This document shows, piece after piece, positions 1-6,290 of a stretch of 8,821 nt of DNA. Source of the DNA: Bacteroidales bacterium (GTDB lineage Bacteria; Bacteroidota; Bacteroidia; Bacteroidales; JALTDM01); the NCBI GenBank assembly GCA_027074135.1, contig JALTDM010000167.1, positions 1-8,821 on the forward strand, in the 5' to 3' direction. Numbering within the stretch: the first letter of the stretch is position 1; each line of letters opens with the position of its first letter. Position numbers and translations under genes: made by a program. The notes under the pieces are model-generated. The model searched no databases. It was not told the DNA's origin and was given only the letters and a program-made list of their open reading frames with translations.

Positions 1-795
1 ATGTTAATTACATCTTGTAAAAAAGAAGACATTATAACATCCCCGCAAAAATCGAAATTTGAAAAATTAGAGATATATTTGAAAATTGCAGGAGAAGAAC
101 ATAATAAGGGATTAGATTTTGTTTTCAACAACATAAAAAAAGAAATAGAAAACAATAATTTGAACATAAAAGATTCTACAGAAACTATCAATTTTACTAT
201 TTCTAATGTAAAGACTTTTATTGTTAAGAATGACAATGAGTTTATTAGAAAAAATTCAGACATGGTTATACCTAAAATGTATAACTTTATTAAGGAATGG
301 CATAATGATAGAAATGATACCTCTTATAAACATTTTTTGTGGTTAGCTGAATTTGAGGATTCATTAACTGATAAACAAAAATCTTTATTGGTAATTTTAG
401 AAAATGCTATAAACAATGATAGTTTAGATCTGGATGGAACACTAAAAGTTTTTGAAAATGTAAGAAAAAAAGTTTATTCGGAATGTTCTGAGGAAGAACA
501 ATTTTATGTTTTGGCTGCTATAGAAATTGGGGTTCATTCTTTAACATATTGGCATGATAATTATACTAAGTGGTTTAATTTGTTTAATGAATCTAACAAA
601 GCTCCGGATTTTAGTTGGAAAGAAGTTGGGAAAGAAGATATAAAAGGTGCGATAGGTGGTGCAGTTGCTGTAGGAGTTGAGAGTGTAGTAGCAGGTCCTC
701 CTGGTTGGGCAGCAGGTGCTGCAACGGTTTTAGGATGTGGATTAGGAACTTCTGCGATGGATGCGGTTGGCCAATTATTAGATAGTTTGTGGTAA
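1..795 (+). CDS. Partial lipoprotein with a glycine-rich, bacteriocin-like hydrophobic C-terminus (5' end outside window)
   Basis: The family is not recognised. The first residues read MLITSCKKED: LITSC is a lipobox with the lipidated cysteine at residue 6, followed by charged residues. No positively charged n-region or full hydrophobic core precedes it, so the ATG at position 1 is almost certainly internal to the signal peptide and the true start lies upstream. Residues 10-205 are polar, rich in Asn, Lys and Glu, probably mostly helical, with scattered aromatics (for example WHDNYTKWFNLF at 184-195). Residues 208-264 differ sharply: an Ala/Gly/Val-rich stretch with GxxxG-like spacing, a PPGWAAGA turn and a terminal tryptophan. 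Such tails resemble glycine-zipper membrane segments and unmodified pore-forming bacteriocins, but this is resemblance only. Location is probably a membrane surface (inferred from lipidation). A small membrane-protein gene follows 8 bases after the stop. The DNA is AT-richer than the housekeeping genes further right, which could indicate recent acquisition. Confidence 0.75.
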   Translation: MLITSCKKEDIITSPQKSKFEKLEIYLKIAGEEHNKGLDFVFNNIKKEIENNNLNIKDSTETINFTISNVKTFIVKNDNEFIRKNSDMVIPKMYNFIKEWHNDRNDTSYKHFLWLAEFEDSLTDKQKSLLVILENAINNDSLDLDGTLKVFENVRKKVYSECSEEEQFYVLAAIEIGVHSLTYWHDNYTKWFNLFNESNKAPDFSWKEVGKEDIKGAIGGAVAVGVESVVAGPPGWAAGAATVLGCGLGTSAMDAVGQLLDSLW

Positions 796-805
796 TTTTT
801 TAACC

Positions 806-1003
806 ATGCAAAATATGAAAAGGAAAGTCTTGATTTTTATAAAGTATTTTTTTATTGTGTTTATTACAGGTCTTGTTCTGAGAATTTTAGAACGGTTAAT
901 TTTAGGAAAAATAGAAGGTTTTAGTGATGCTATTTTTTTCCCTTTATTGGTTTTGTATGCTTTTAAGTTGAATCAAGATTATAAAAAAAGTAAAACTGAA
1001 TAA
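806..1003 (+). CDS. Small membrane protein with two predicted transmembrane helices
   Basis: A 65-residue hypothetical protein of unrecognised family. Residues 8-28 form a clear transmembrane helix (KVLIFIKYFFIVFITGLVL), followed by a short basic/acidic connector (RILERLILGKIEG). Residues 40-55 form a second, shorter hydrophobic segment (SDAIFFPLLVLYAFKL), and the tail is lysine-rich (KKSKTE). Positive charges before helix 1 and after helix 2 suggest both ends face the cytoplasm. The start used is the ATG at 806; the ATG at 815 (MKRKV...) is equally plausible, as neither has a clear ribosome-binding site. The gene begins 8 bases after the lipoprotein stop codon and is followed by a strong terminator, so the two are very likely co-transcribed. 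Size, topology and pairing with a protein bearing a bacteriocin-like tail would suit an immunity-type partner, but nothing in the sequence proves this. Confidence 0.7.
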   Translation: MQNMKRKVLIFIKYFFIVFITGLVLRILERLILGKIEGFSDAIFFPLLVLYAFKLNQDYKKSKTE

Positions 1004-1017
1004 ATTTATTTTTCTGA

Positions 1018-1045
1018 GAGGCTGCCATGGAAGGTAGCCTTTTTT
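1018..1045 (+). terminator. Intrinsic terminator of the lipoprotein/membrane-protein unit
   Basis: An 8-bp stem pairs AGGCTGCC (1019-1026) with GGTAGCCT (1033-1040), with one G-U pair and a 6-base loop. It is followed directly by a T run (1041-1045). It begins about 15 bases after the stop codon of the 65-residue protein. The stem is GC-rich against an AT-rich background, a classic rho-independent terminator. Confidence 0.85.
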
Positions 1046-1047
1046 AT

Positions 1048-1072
1048 GCATTAAAAAAATTTTTTTTAATGC
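1048..1072. repeat. Perfect AT-rich palindrome beside the terminator
   Basis: GCATTAAAAAAA (1048-1059) is exactly repeated inverted at 1061-1072 around a single central T. The two 12-base arms lie 2 bases beyond the T run of the terminator. The A-run followed by T-run could extend the terminator or serve as a terminator/recognition element on either strand. Function is unknown. Confidence 0.6.
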
Positions 1073-1081
1073 CCCAAAACA

Positions 1082-1115
1082 TTTGGTCATATTATTATTA
1101 CTTTCATTAAATTTG
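1082..1115 (+). promoter_or_regulatory. Candidate Bacteroidota promoter for the outer-membrane protein gene
   Basis: TAAATTTG at 1108-1115 is an exact match to the Bacteroidota -7 element TAnnTTTG. A TTTG at 1082-1085 lies 22 bases upstream and could be the -33 element, towards the long end of the usual spacing. Transcription would start near 1120, giving a leader of about 65 bases before the ATG at 1187. Confidence 0.5.
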
Positions 1116-1186
1116 GAGTCCTTTTTGTAAAGGATATCACTACATTTCTAAAATTCAACCGGATGGTAAAGTAAAACCCCAAAGCT

Positions 1187-1846
1187 ATGAAAAAGTTTTT
1201 AATTGTTTTATTCATTGGATTGTTTTCCTACACGTTTGTTTTTTCACAATCACATTCCGGCAAGATAGCATTTGATATTTTTCCCGGATTTTATTATTTA
1301 AAAGATTTTCAAATTAATAAATTATTGGAACAAAATGGTTTTGCAAAAATAAAGAAAGGCATAGAAGGTATCGGGCTGGGTTACTATGTGCCTGTAAGTG
1401 ATGATTTTCTTTTATTGACCAGAATGGATCTTTTTAACACCTTCTCTCAGAAAAACGGAGATAAACAAACTGATTTTAGTTTATTATTTGCTAATATAAG
1501 TTTAGGGTATTATTTATCAAAAAGTGATGTGTGGAGTATTTTTTTGTCTGCAGGCCCTTCTTTTACTGAGAACTATTTAACTATAACGGAAAAAGGGTCT
1601 ATTGATATGGCAAGTATTGACAACAGTTCGGCAGAGCAATACAATTTATATTTAGGTGCACCTATGATTTCTTTGGCTGTAAATAACGAATTTTTTGCTT
1701 CAAAATGGTACAGTTTTGATATAATTGCCGGATATAATTTCTCACTGTCTAAAGCCGAATGGACAGCTAAAAATGCTTATGTAACCGGTGTTTCTAACAC
1801 TGAAAATTTGAACAGTTTTTATTTTACAATAAGCAAAACATTTTAA
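1187..1846 (+). CDS. Predicted outer-membrane beta-barrel protein, uncharacterised
   Basis: A 219-residue exported protein. Residues 1-20 form a Sec signal peptide: MKK, a hydrophobic core, and cleavage probably after VFS before Gln21. The mature part contains several amphipathic, aromatic-rich stretches that look like transmembrane beta strands: around 61-70 (GIGLGYYVPV), 74-86, 98-110, 116-126, 161-170 and 175-187. The last strand is 211-219 (FYFTISKTF), ending in phenylalanine, the classical C-terminal signature recognised by the BAM machinery. Size and pattern fit a small barrel of the outer-membrane-protein beta-barrel (OmpW/OprF-N-like or PorT-like) type, but no specific family can be named. 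It stands alone between a candidate promoter and a downstream hairpin, so it is probably monocistronic. Its substrate or role cannot be inferred from its neighbours. Confidence 0.8.
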   Translation: MKKFLIVLFIGLFSYTFVFSQSHSGKIAFDIFPGFYYLKDFQINKLLEQNGFAKIKKGIEGIGLGYYVPVSDDFLLLTRMDLFNTFSQKNGDKQTDFSLLFANISLGYYLSKSDVWSIFLSAGPSFTENYLTITEKGSIDMASIDNSSAEQYNLYLGAPMISLAVNNEFFASKWYSFDIIAGYNFSLSKAEWTAKNAYVTGVSNTENLNSFYFTISKTF

Positions 1847-1861
1847 TTTCATAAATAGGTA

Positions 1862-1886
1862 AGGCTGCCCTTTTTTTGGACAGCCT
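1862..1886 (+). terminator. Hairpin after the outer-membrane protein gene, probable terminator
   Basis: AGGCTGCCC (1862-1870) pairs with GGACAGCCT (1878-1886) except for one C-A mismatch; the loop is seven T residues. It starts 15 bases after the stop codon. The downstream tract is pyrimidine-rich (CTCTTCC) rather than a pure T run, so termination strength is uncertain. The left arm shares AGGCTGCC with the terminator at 1018-1045. Confidence 0.55.
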
Positions 1887-1941
1887 CTCTTCCTTTCACA
1901 ATCAATTTCCCTTTTATACTTCTACAAATCGTTTATTCACT

Positions 1942-1949
1942 TATTTTTG
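1942..1949 (+). promoter_or_regulatory. Candidate -7 element upstream of the rRNA methyltransferase gene
   Basis: TATTTTTG matches TAnnTTTG and lies about 50 bases before the ATG at 1999. No good TTG -33 element sits at the expected distance, so this is a weak call on an AT-rich background. Confidence 0.35.
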
Positions 1950-1998
1950 TGTCACAAATTTTATTAACTTGCTCAAAAGCAAAAGGGAAATGTTATAA

Positions 1999-3153
1999 AT
2001 GGGTAAATTATTTCTAAAAAAAGGCAAAGAAAAAGTCTTATACAGCCACAATTCGTGGCTATACACAGGTGCAGTGGCAAAGCGGGAAAAAGTAGAAGTA
2101 GGAGATATTGTGGAAGTTTATACATCAGAGGGCAACTTGGCAGCTTACGGTTTTTATTACGGCGGCAGGAACATTGAGGCTTACCTGTTTGATTTTTCGG
2201 GCAGTAAGCAAGATTTGGGCAAAGAGTATTGGGAGCAACGGTTTAAGAATGCTTTGCGGTTGCGACAGAATTTCGTACTTAACAAAACAACGGCATACAG
2301 GCTTATTCATTCCGAGGGCGACGGCATTCCGGGGCTTACAGTGGATGTTTACAACAATATAGCGGTAATAGACTTCAAAATAGCTGGTACCGAAAAACTT
2401 CACGATATTTTTACGGGGATAATCAAAGATTTGGGCTTTGATGCATTGTTTGTGTCAGGTGATGTAAGCGGCAGCCTGAAAGGAAAAACTTTGTTTGGAG
2501 AAGTGCCTGCTGAAGTGTTGATTGAAGAATACGGTTTGAAGTTTTCGGTGGATATTGTAAACGGACAAAAAACGGGGTTTTTTATTGACCAGAGAGAAAA
2601 TCGCAAATTGCTGGAATATTTTGCACATAACCGCAATGTGTTGAATTTATTTTCGTACACGGGAGGTTTTTCGGTTTATGCTTTGCGTGGAGGTGCTAAG
2701 CAAGTGTGGTCTGTGGATGTGTCGCAAGATGCAATAAATGTAGCTGAAAAGAATGTGGAAATAAACGGATTTGACACATCCAAACATATTGTTATGAAAG
2801 AAAATGCCTTTGATGTGCTAAATGATTTGCCCCGTGATGTTTATGATTTGATAGTGCTTGATCCACCGGCATTTGCCAAAAAGGAAAGCGATGTGCCGAA
2901 TGCAATCAGGGCTTACCGTGAAATAAATACCAAAGCCATTGCAAAAATTGCCAAAGGCGGAATTATTTTTACCTTTTCCTGTTCGCAAAAGATTGATAAA
3001 GATCTGTTTGGCAAAATTATTTTTTCGGCGGCTGCAAAAACGGGTCGCAGGGTAAGGATTCTACACCGTCTTACTCAGCCTGCCGATCATCCTATTGATA
3101 TTTATCAACCCAAGTCAGAATATTTGAAAGGTTTGGTTTTGGAAGTAAACTGA
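1999..3153 (+). CDS. rlmI: RlmI-like class I SAM-dependent 23S rRNA (cytosine-5) methyltransferase
   Basis: The 384-residue product matches the RlmI/YccW family (E. coli RlmI is 396 residues and makes m5C1962 in 23S rRNA). An N-terminal PUA-type RNA-binding domain spans about 1-70. A central linker domain carries the family motif RLIHSEGDGIPGL (101-113). The C-terminal Rossmann methyltransferase domain carries GQKTGFFIDQRENR (189-202), SAM-binding motif I VLNLFSYTGGFS (214-225), the acidic motif II residue D240, motif IV DPPAF (288-292) and FSCSQ (326-330), whose Cys328 is the expected catalytic cysteine. The ending HPIDIYQPKSEYLKGL also fits the family. The start at 1999 is secure: the nearby ATG at 1989 runs straight into TAA. 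The gene ends in tandem stops and the MazG gene follows after 6 bases, so they are probably co-transcribed. The exact target base is inferred from homology. Confidence 0.9.
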   Translation: MGKLFLKKGKEKVLYSHNSWLYTGAVAKREKVEVGDIVEVYTSEGNLAAYGFYYGGRNIEAYLFDFSGSKQDLGKEYWEQRFKNALRLRQNFVLNKTTAYRLIHSEGDGIPGLTVDVYNNIAVIDFKIAGTEKLHDIFTGIIKDLGFDALFVSGDVSGSLKGKTLFGEVPAEVLIEEYGLKFSVDIVNGQKTGFFIDQRENRKLLEYFAHNRNVLNLFSYTGGFSVYALRGGAKQVWSVDVSQDAINVAEKNVEINGFDTSKHIVMKENAFDVLNDLPRDVYDLIVLDPPAFAKKESDVPNAIRAYREINTKAIAKIAKGGIIFTFSCSQKIDKDLFGKIIFSAAAKTGRRVRILHRLTQPADHPIDIYQPKSEYLKGLVLEVN

Positions 3154-3159
3154 TAAATT

Positions 3160-3498
3160 ATGTCTGATATTAAAGAAATTATTGATGCGCTTATTAAGTT
3201 TCGCGACGAAAGGGATTGGAAGCAATTTCACGACACCAAAAATTTAGCTTTGGCATTATCCATAGAAGCAGCAGAACTTAATGAATTGTTTTTGTGGAAA
3301 GACAAAGAAGAAGCCGAGAGTGTGGATAAAAGCAGACTTGCCGAAGAGCTTGCGGATGTGCTGTCGTATGCTTTTTTGCTTGCCGAAAAACACAACCTTG
3401 ATATAAAAACTATTGTACTTGACAAAATCAAACAAAACGCAAAAAAATACCCTGTGGAAAAAGCCAAAGGTACGGCAAAGAAGTATGATGAATTGTAG
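3160..3498 (+). CDS. MazG-like nucleotide pyrophosphohydrolase (dCTPase/RS21-C6 type)
   Basis: A 112-residue, all-helical protein of the MazG superfamily, which hydrolyses nucleoside triphosphates to monophosphate and pyrophosphate with Mg2+. The metal-binding signature is intact: E36-A-A-E39 in helix 2 and E63-L-A-D66 in helix 3 (EExxD context EELAD), the ExxE...ExxD pattern of the family. The sequences FHDTKNLALALSIEAAEL (23-40) and KKYPVEKAKGTAKKY (95-109) are typical of the short single-domain RS21-C6/DCTPP1-like branch. The likely role is removal of non-canonical or excess dNTPs such as dCTP derivatives; this substrate preference is inferred. The gene starts 6 bases after the RlmI gene, with no visible terminator between them. 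It is full length and shows no sign of damage. Confidence 0.9.
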   Translation: MSDIKEIIDALIKFRDERDWKQFHDTKNLALALSIEAAELNELFLWKDKEEAESVDKSRLAEELADVLSYAFLLAEKHNLDIKTIVLDKIKQNAKKYPVEKAKGTAKKYDEL

Positions 3499-3574
3499 GT
3501 ATTTTTTCTTACAATGTTTACAGTTTTAAAATTAACATTCTAAATATTACGCTTTTATATACTGAAAAAAGCAT

Positions 3575-3582
3575 TACTTTTA
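3575..3582 (+). promoter_or_regulatory. Possible -7 element upstream of alaS
   Basis: TACTTTTA fits seven of eight positions' worth of the TAnnTTTG pattern (the final G is A) and lies about 60 bases before the alaS start. No clear -33 TTG was found. The remainder of the 143-base gap is AT-rich, without recognisable features. Confidence 0.3.
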
Positions 3583-3641
3583 CAAACTGCAAAAGTTGAT
3601 ACATTGTTAGTCTAATTGGCTGAACATCAAAAAGAATAATT

Positions 3642-6278
3642 ATGATGACTTCAAAAGAAATAAGGAAAAAATTTTTTGAGTTTTTCAAAAGCAAAGGTCA
3701 CGAAATATATGCATCCGCTCCAATTGTGGTAAAAGATGATCCCACATTAATGTTTGTAAATGCGGGAATGAACCAATTCAAAGATATCTTCCTCGGGCTC
3801 AAAACACCTGCACACAAGAGGGTAGCAAATTCGCAAAAATGCTTGCGGGTTTCAGGCAAACATAACGATTTGGAAGAAGTAGGGCACGACGGTTACCACC
3901 ACACAATGTTTGAGATGCTGGGCAACTGGTCGTTTGGTGATTATTTCAAAAAGGAGGCTATTGAATATGCTTGGGAGTTTCTCACGGAAGTTTTAAAAAT
4001 AGATAAAGACAGGCTTTATGTTACTGTTTTTGAAGGCGATGAATCGCAAGGATTGGAAAAAGATACCGAAGCGTATAACCATTGGAAGAAGTGGGTGGAA
4101 GAAGACAGAATAATTTTCGGTAACAAAAAAGACAATTTTTGGGAAATGGGCGATCAAGGTCCGTGTGGTCCTTCATCTGAAATTCACATAGATATCAGAA
4201 GTGACGAGGAACGAAAAAAAGTACCCGGAAAAGAGCTTGTAAATGCAGACCACCCCGAAGTAATTGAATTGTGGAATCTTGTGTTTATCCAATATAACAG
4301 GAATGCCGACGGATCTTTGTCTGCATTGCCGCACAGGCATATTGATACGGGTATGGGCTTGGAAAGGCTTTCCATGGTGATGCAAGGCAAAAAGTCAAAT
4401 TACGATACAGACCTGTTTATGCCGATAATAGAGGAATTGGAAAAATTGTCCGGCATCAAATACGGTAGCAACGATAAGACAGATGTGGCAATGCGAGTTA
4501 TTGCAGATCACATCAGGGCTATAGCATTTACAATTGCAGACGGGCAACTGCCCTCAAACACAGGTGCGGGATATGTAATAAGGCGGATTTTGAGAAGGGC
4601 TATCCGTTACGGATTTACTTTTTTGAATTTCAAGTCGCCGTTTTTATACAAACTGTTACCTGCATTGATTGAAATTCTTGGAGAAACTTACCCGGAACTT
4701 ATTAAACAACAGCAATTTATAGAAAAAGTAATTATTGAAGAAGAAAAATCTTTTTTGAGGACACTTGAAACAGGATTGCGACTACTGTCCGGAATAATTG
4801 AACAAGCAAAAAAAGAAGGCAAAAACACAATACCGGGCAAATTGGCTTTTGAACTTTATGATACATACGGTTTCCCTAAGGACCTTACAGCTCTTATACT
4901 TCGTGAACAAGGTTTGAGCTATGACGAAAAGGAATTTGAAGAAGAAATGAACAAGCAAAAAAACAGGTCGAGGGAAGCAACATCGCAAACTACTTCTGAT
5001 TGGGTGATTATAAGGGACGATGCTGTTGAAGAGTTTGTAGGGTATGACAGAACGGAAACGGAAGTGGTGATAACCAAGTATCAAGCAGTGGAAAAGAAAG
5101 GGAAAAAGCTATACCATTTGGTATTCAACATTACACCTTTTTATGCCGAAAGCGGAGGACAAGTAGGAGACACGGGATACATTGAAGATGAAAACGGAAA
5201 CAGGGTTTACATAATTGATACCCAAAAAGAACACAATGTAATTATTCACATAACCAAAGATTTGCCGAAAGATTTGTCAGCTAAGTTCAAAGCGGTGGTT
5301 GACAAAGAAAGGCGTGAAAAAATAAAAGCCAATCACAGTGCCACACACCTATTGCATTATGCTCTGCGTAAAGTGCTCGGGTCGCATGTTGAGCAGAGGG
5401 GTTCACTTGTTACCGACACGCATTTGAGGTTCGATTTTTCGCACTTCCAAAAAATGACCAACGAAGAGATAAACAAGGTTGAAGCATTGGTTAATGAATT
5501 GATTCGCAAAAACATACCGCTGAATGAAAAAAGAAATGTGCCGTTTGAAGAAGCAGTTAAGAGCGGAGCAATGGCACTTTTCGGCGAAAAATATGGCGAT
5601 ACCGTCAGGGTAATTAAATTCGGCGAATCCGTGGAATTGTGCGGCGGCACTCATGTAAGTGCTACTGGAAATATCGGTTGTTTTAAAATAACCGTTGAAA
5701 CTTCGGTTGCGGCGGGAATACGCAGAATTGAAGCTGTTACGGGTGAAGGTGCCGAAAAATACATCAATAAAAAATTGAACGATTTAAAGCAAATTGCGGC
5801 GTTATTTAACAACAGGAAAGATTTGGTTGCAGCAATAGAAAAACTCGTAGCCGAAAATGAAGAATTGCAAAAGAAAGTGGAAGAACTTTTGAGGGAGAAA
5901 GCTGCAAACTTGCTTAATGATTTGTTGAAAAGCGGAGAAGACACAGGCGGTGTGAAAATTATTGCACAGGAAGTAAATGTTGAAGATGCAGGACAGTTGA
6001 AGCAACTTGGGTTTGACATCAGGAAGAAAGCACAAAACACAGTTGCCATACTCGGTGCAAAGGTAAAGGGCAAGCCTAATTTGATGATAGCCATTACCGA
6101 TGATGTGGTTAAGGCTATGCAGTTGAATGCTGGAATGATTGTTAGAGAAGCAGCCAAACATATAAAAGGCGGCGGTGGCGGTCAGCCGTTTTTGGCAACA
6201 GCCGGAGGTAAGGAAGTGTCAGGTTTGAAAGATGCTATAAGTGCTGCCAAGACATTGGTTTTGTCAAGTATTAAGTAA
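3642..6278 (+). CDS. alaS: Alanyl-tRNA synthetase
   Basis: Attaches alanine to tRNA-Ala in the cytoplasm (class II synthetase) and hydrolyses mischarged Ser- or Gly-tRNA-Ala. At 878 residues it is full length (E. coli AlaRS 876). The catalytic domain is about 1-250, with KCLRVSGKHNDLEEVG (66-81) and motif 3 GMGLERL (237-243). A tRNA-recognition helical region follows to about 460. The editing domain carries ESGGQVGD (503-510) and the zinc site made of HSATH (H565, H569) and CGGTH (C667, H671). A coiled coil spans about 725-760. The C-terminal C-Ala domain ends with the glycine-rich GGGGGQPF motif (843-850). All key residues are present. ATG codons are tandem at 3642 and 3645; homologues commonly begin MTSKEIR, so the second may be the true start. 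The lipase gene follows after 12 bases, suggesting read-through. Confidence 0.98.
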   Translation: MMTSKEIRKKFFEFFKSKGHEIYASAPIVVKDDPTLMFVNAGMNQFKDIFLGLKTPAHKRVANSQKCLRVSGKHNDLEEVGHDGYHHTMFEMLGNWSFGDYFKKEAIEYAWEFLTEVLKIDKDRLYVTVFEGDESQGLEKDTEAYNHWKKWVEEDRIIFGNKKDNFWEMGDQGPCGPSSEIHIDIRSDEERKKVPGKELVNADHPEVIELWNLVFIQYNRNADGSLSALPHRHIDTGMGLERLSMVMQGKKSNYDTDLFMPIIEELEKLSGIKYGSNDKTDVAMRVIADHIRAIAFTIADGQLPSNTGAGYVIRRILRRAIRYGFTFLNFKSPFLYKLLPALIEILGETYPELIKQQQFIEKVIIEEEKSFLRTLETGLRLLSGIIEQAKKEGKNTIPGKLAFELYDTYGFPKDLTALILREQGLSYDEKEFEEEMNKQKNRSREATSQTTSDWVIIRDDAVEEFVGYDRTETEVVITKYQAVEKKGKKLYHLVFNITPFYAESGGQVGDTGYIEDENGNRVYIIDTQKEHNVIIHITKDLPKDLSAKFKAVVDKERREKIKANHSATHLLHYALRKVLGSHVEQRGSLVTDTHLRFDFSHFQKMTNEEINKVEALVNELIRKNIPLNEKRNVPFEEAVKSGAMALFGEKYGDTVRVIKFGESVELCGGTHVSATGNIGCFKITVETSVAAGIRRIEAVTGEGAEKYINKKLNDLKQIAALFNNRKDLVAAIEKLVAENEELQKKVEELLREKAANLLNDLLKSGEDTGGVKIIAQEVNVEDAGQLKQLGFDIRKKAQNTVAILGAKVKGKPNLMIAITDDVVKAMQLNAGMIVREAAKHIKGGGGGQPFLATAGGKEVSGLKDAISAAKTLVLSSIK

Positions 6279-6290
6279 AAATTAAAGGGA

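Noticed and set aside
1111..1190. Open frame reading YHYISKIQPDGKVKPQSY just upstream of and overlapping the beta-barrel gene start
   Set aside because: It looks protein-like, but it has no start codon after the stop at 1108-1110, overlaps the candidate promoter leader, and runs into the beta-barrel gene in another frame. A gene remnant is possible but not supportable.
3493..3514. Hairpin TTGTAGG/CTTACAA at the end of the MazG gene
   Set aside because: The stem is weak and AT-rich with a G-U pair, overlaps the stop codon, and has no T run after it, so it was not called a terminator.
5651..6157. 168-codon open frame on the minus strand opposite the 3' part of alaS
   Set aside because: It lies entirely antisense to the conserved alaS coding region. 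Its Ser/Phe-rich translation is what an antisense reading of Lys/Glu-rich codons gives, and no family or start signal supports it.
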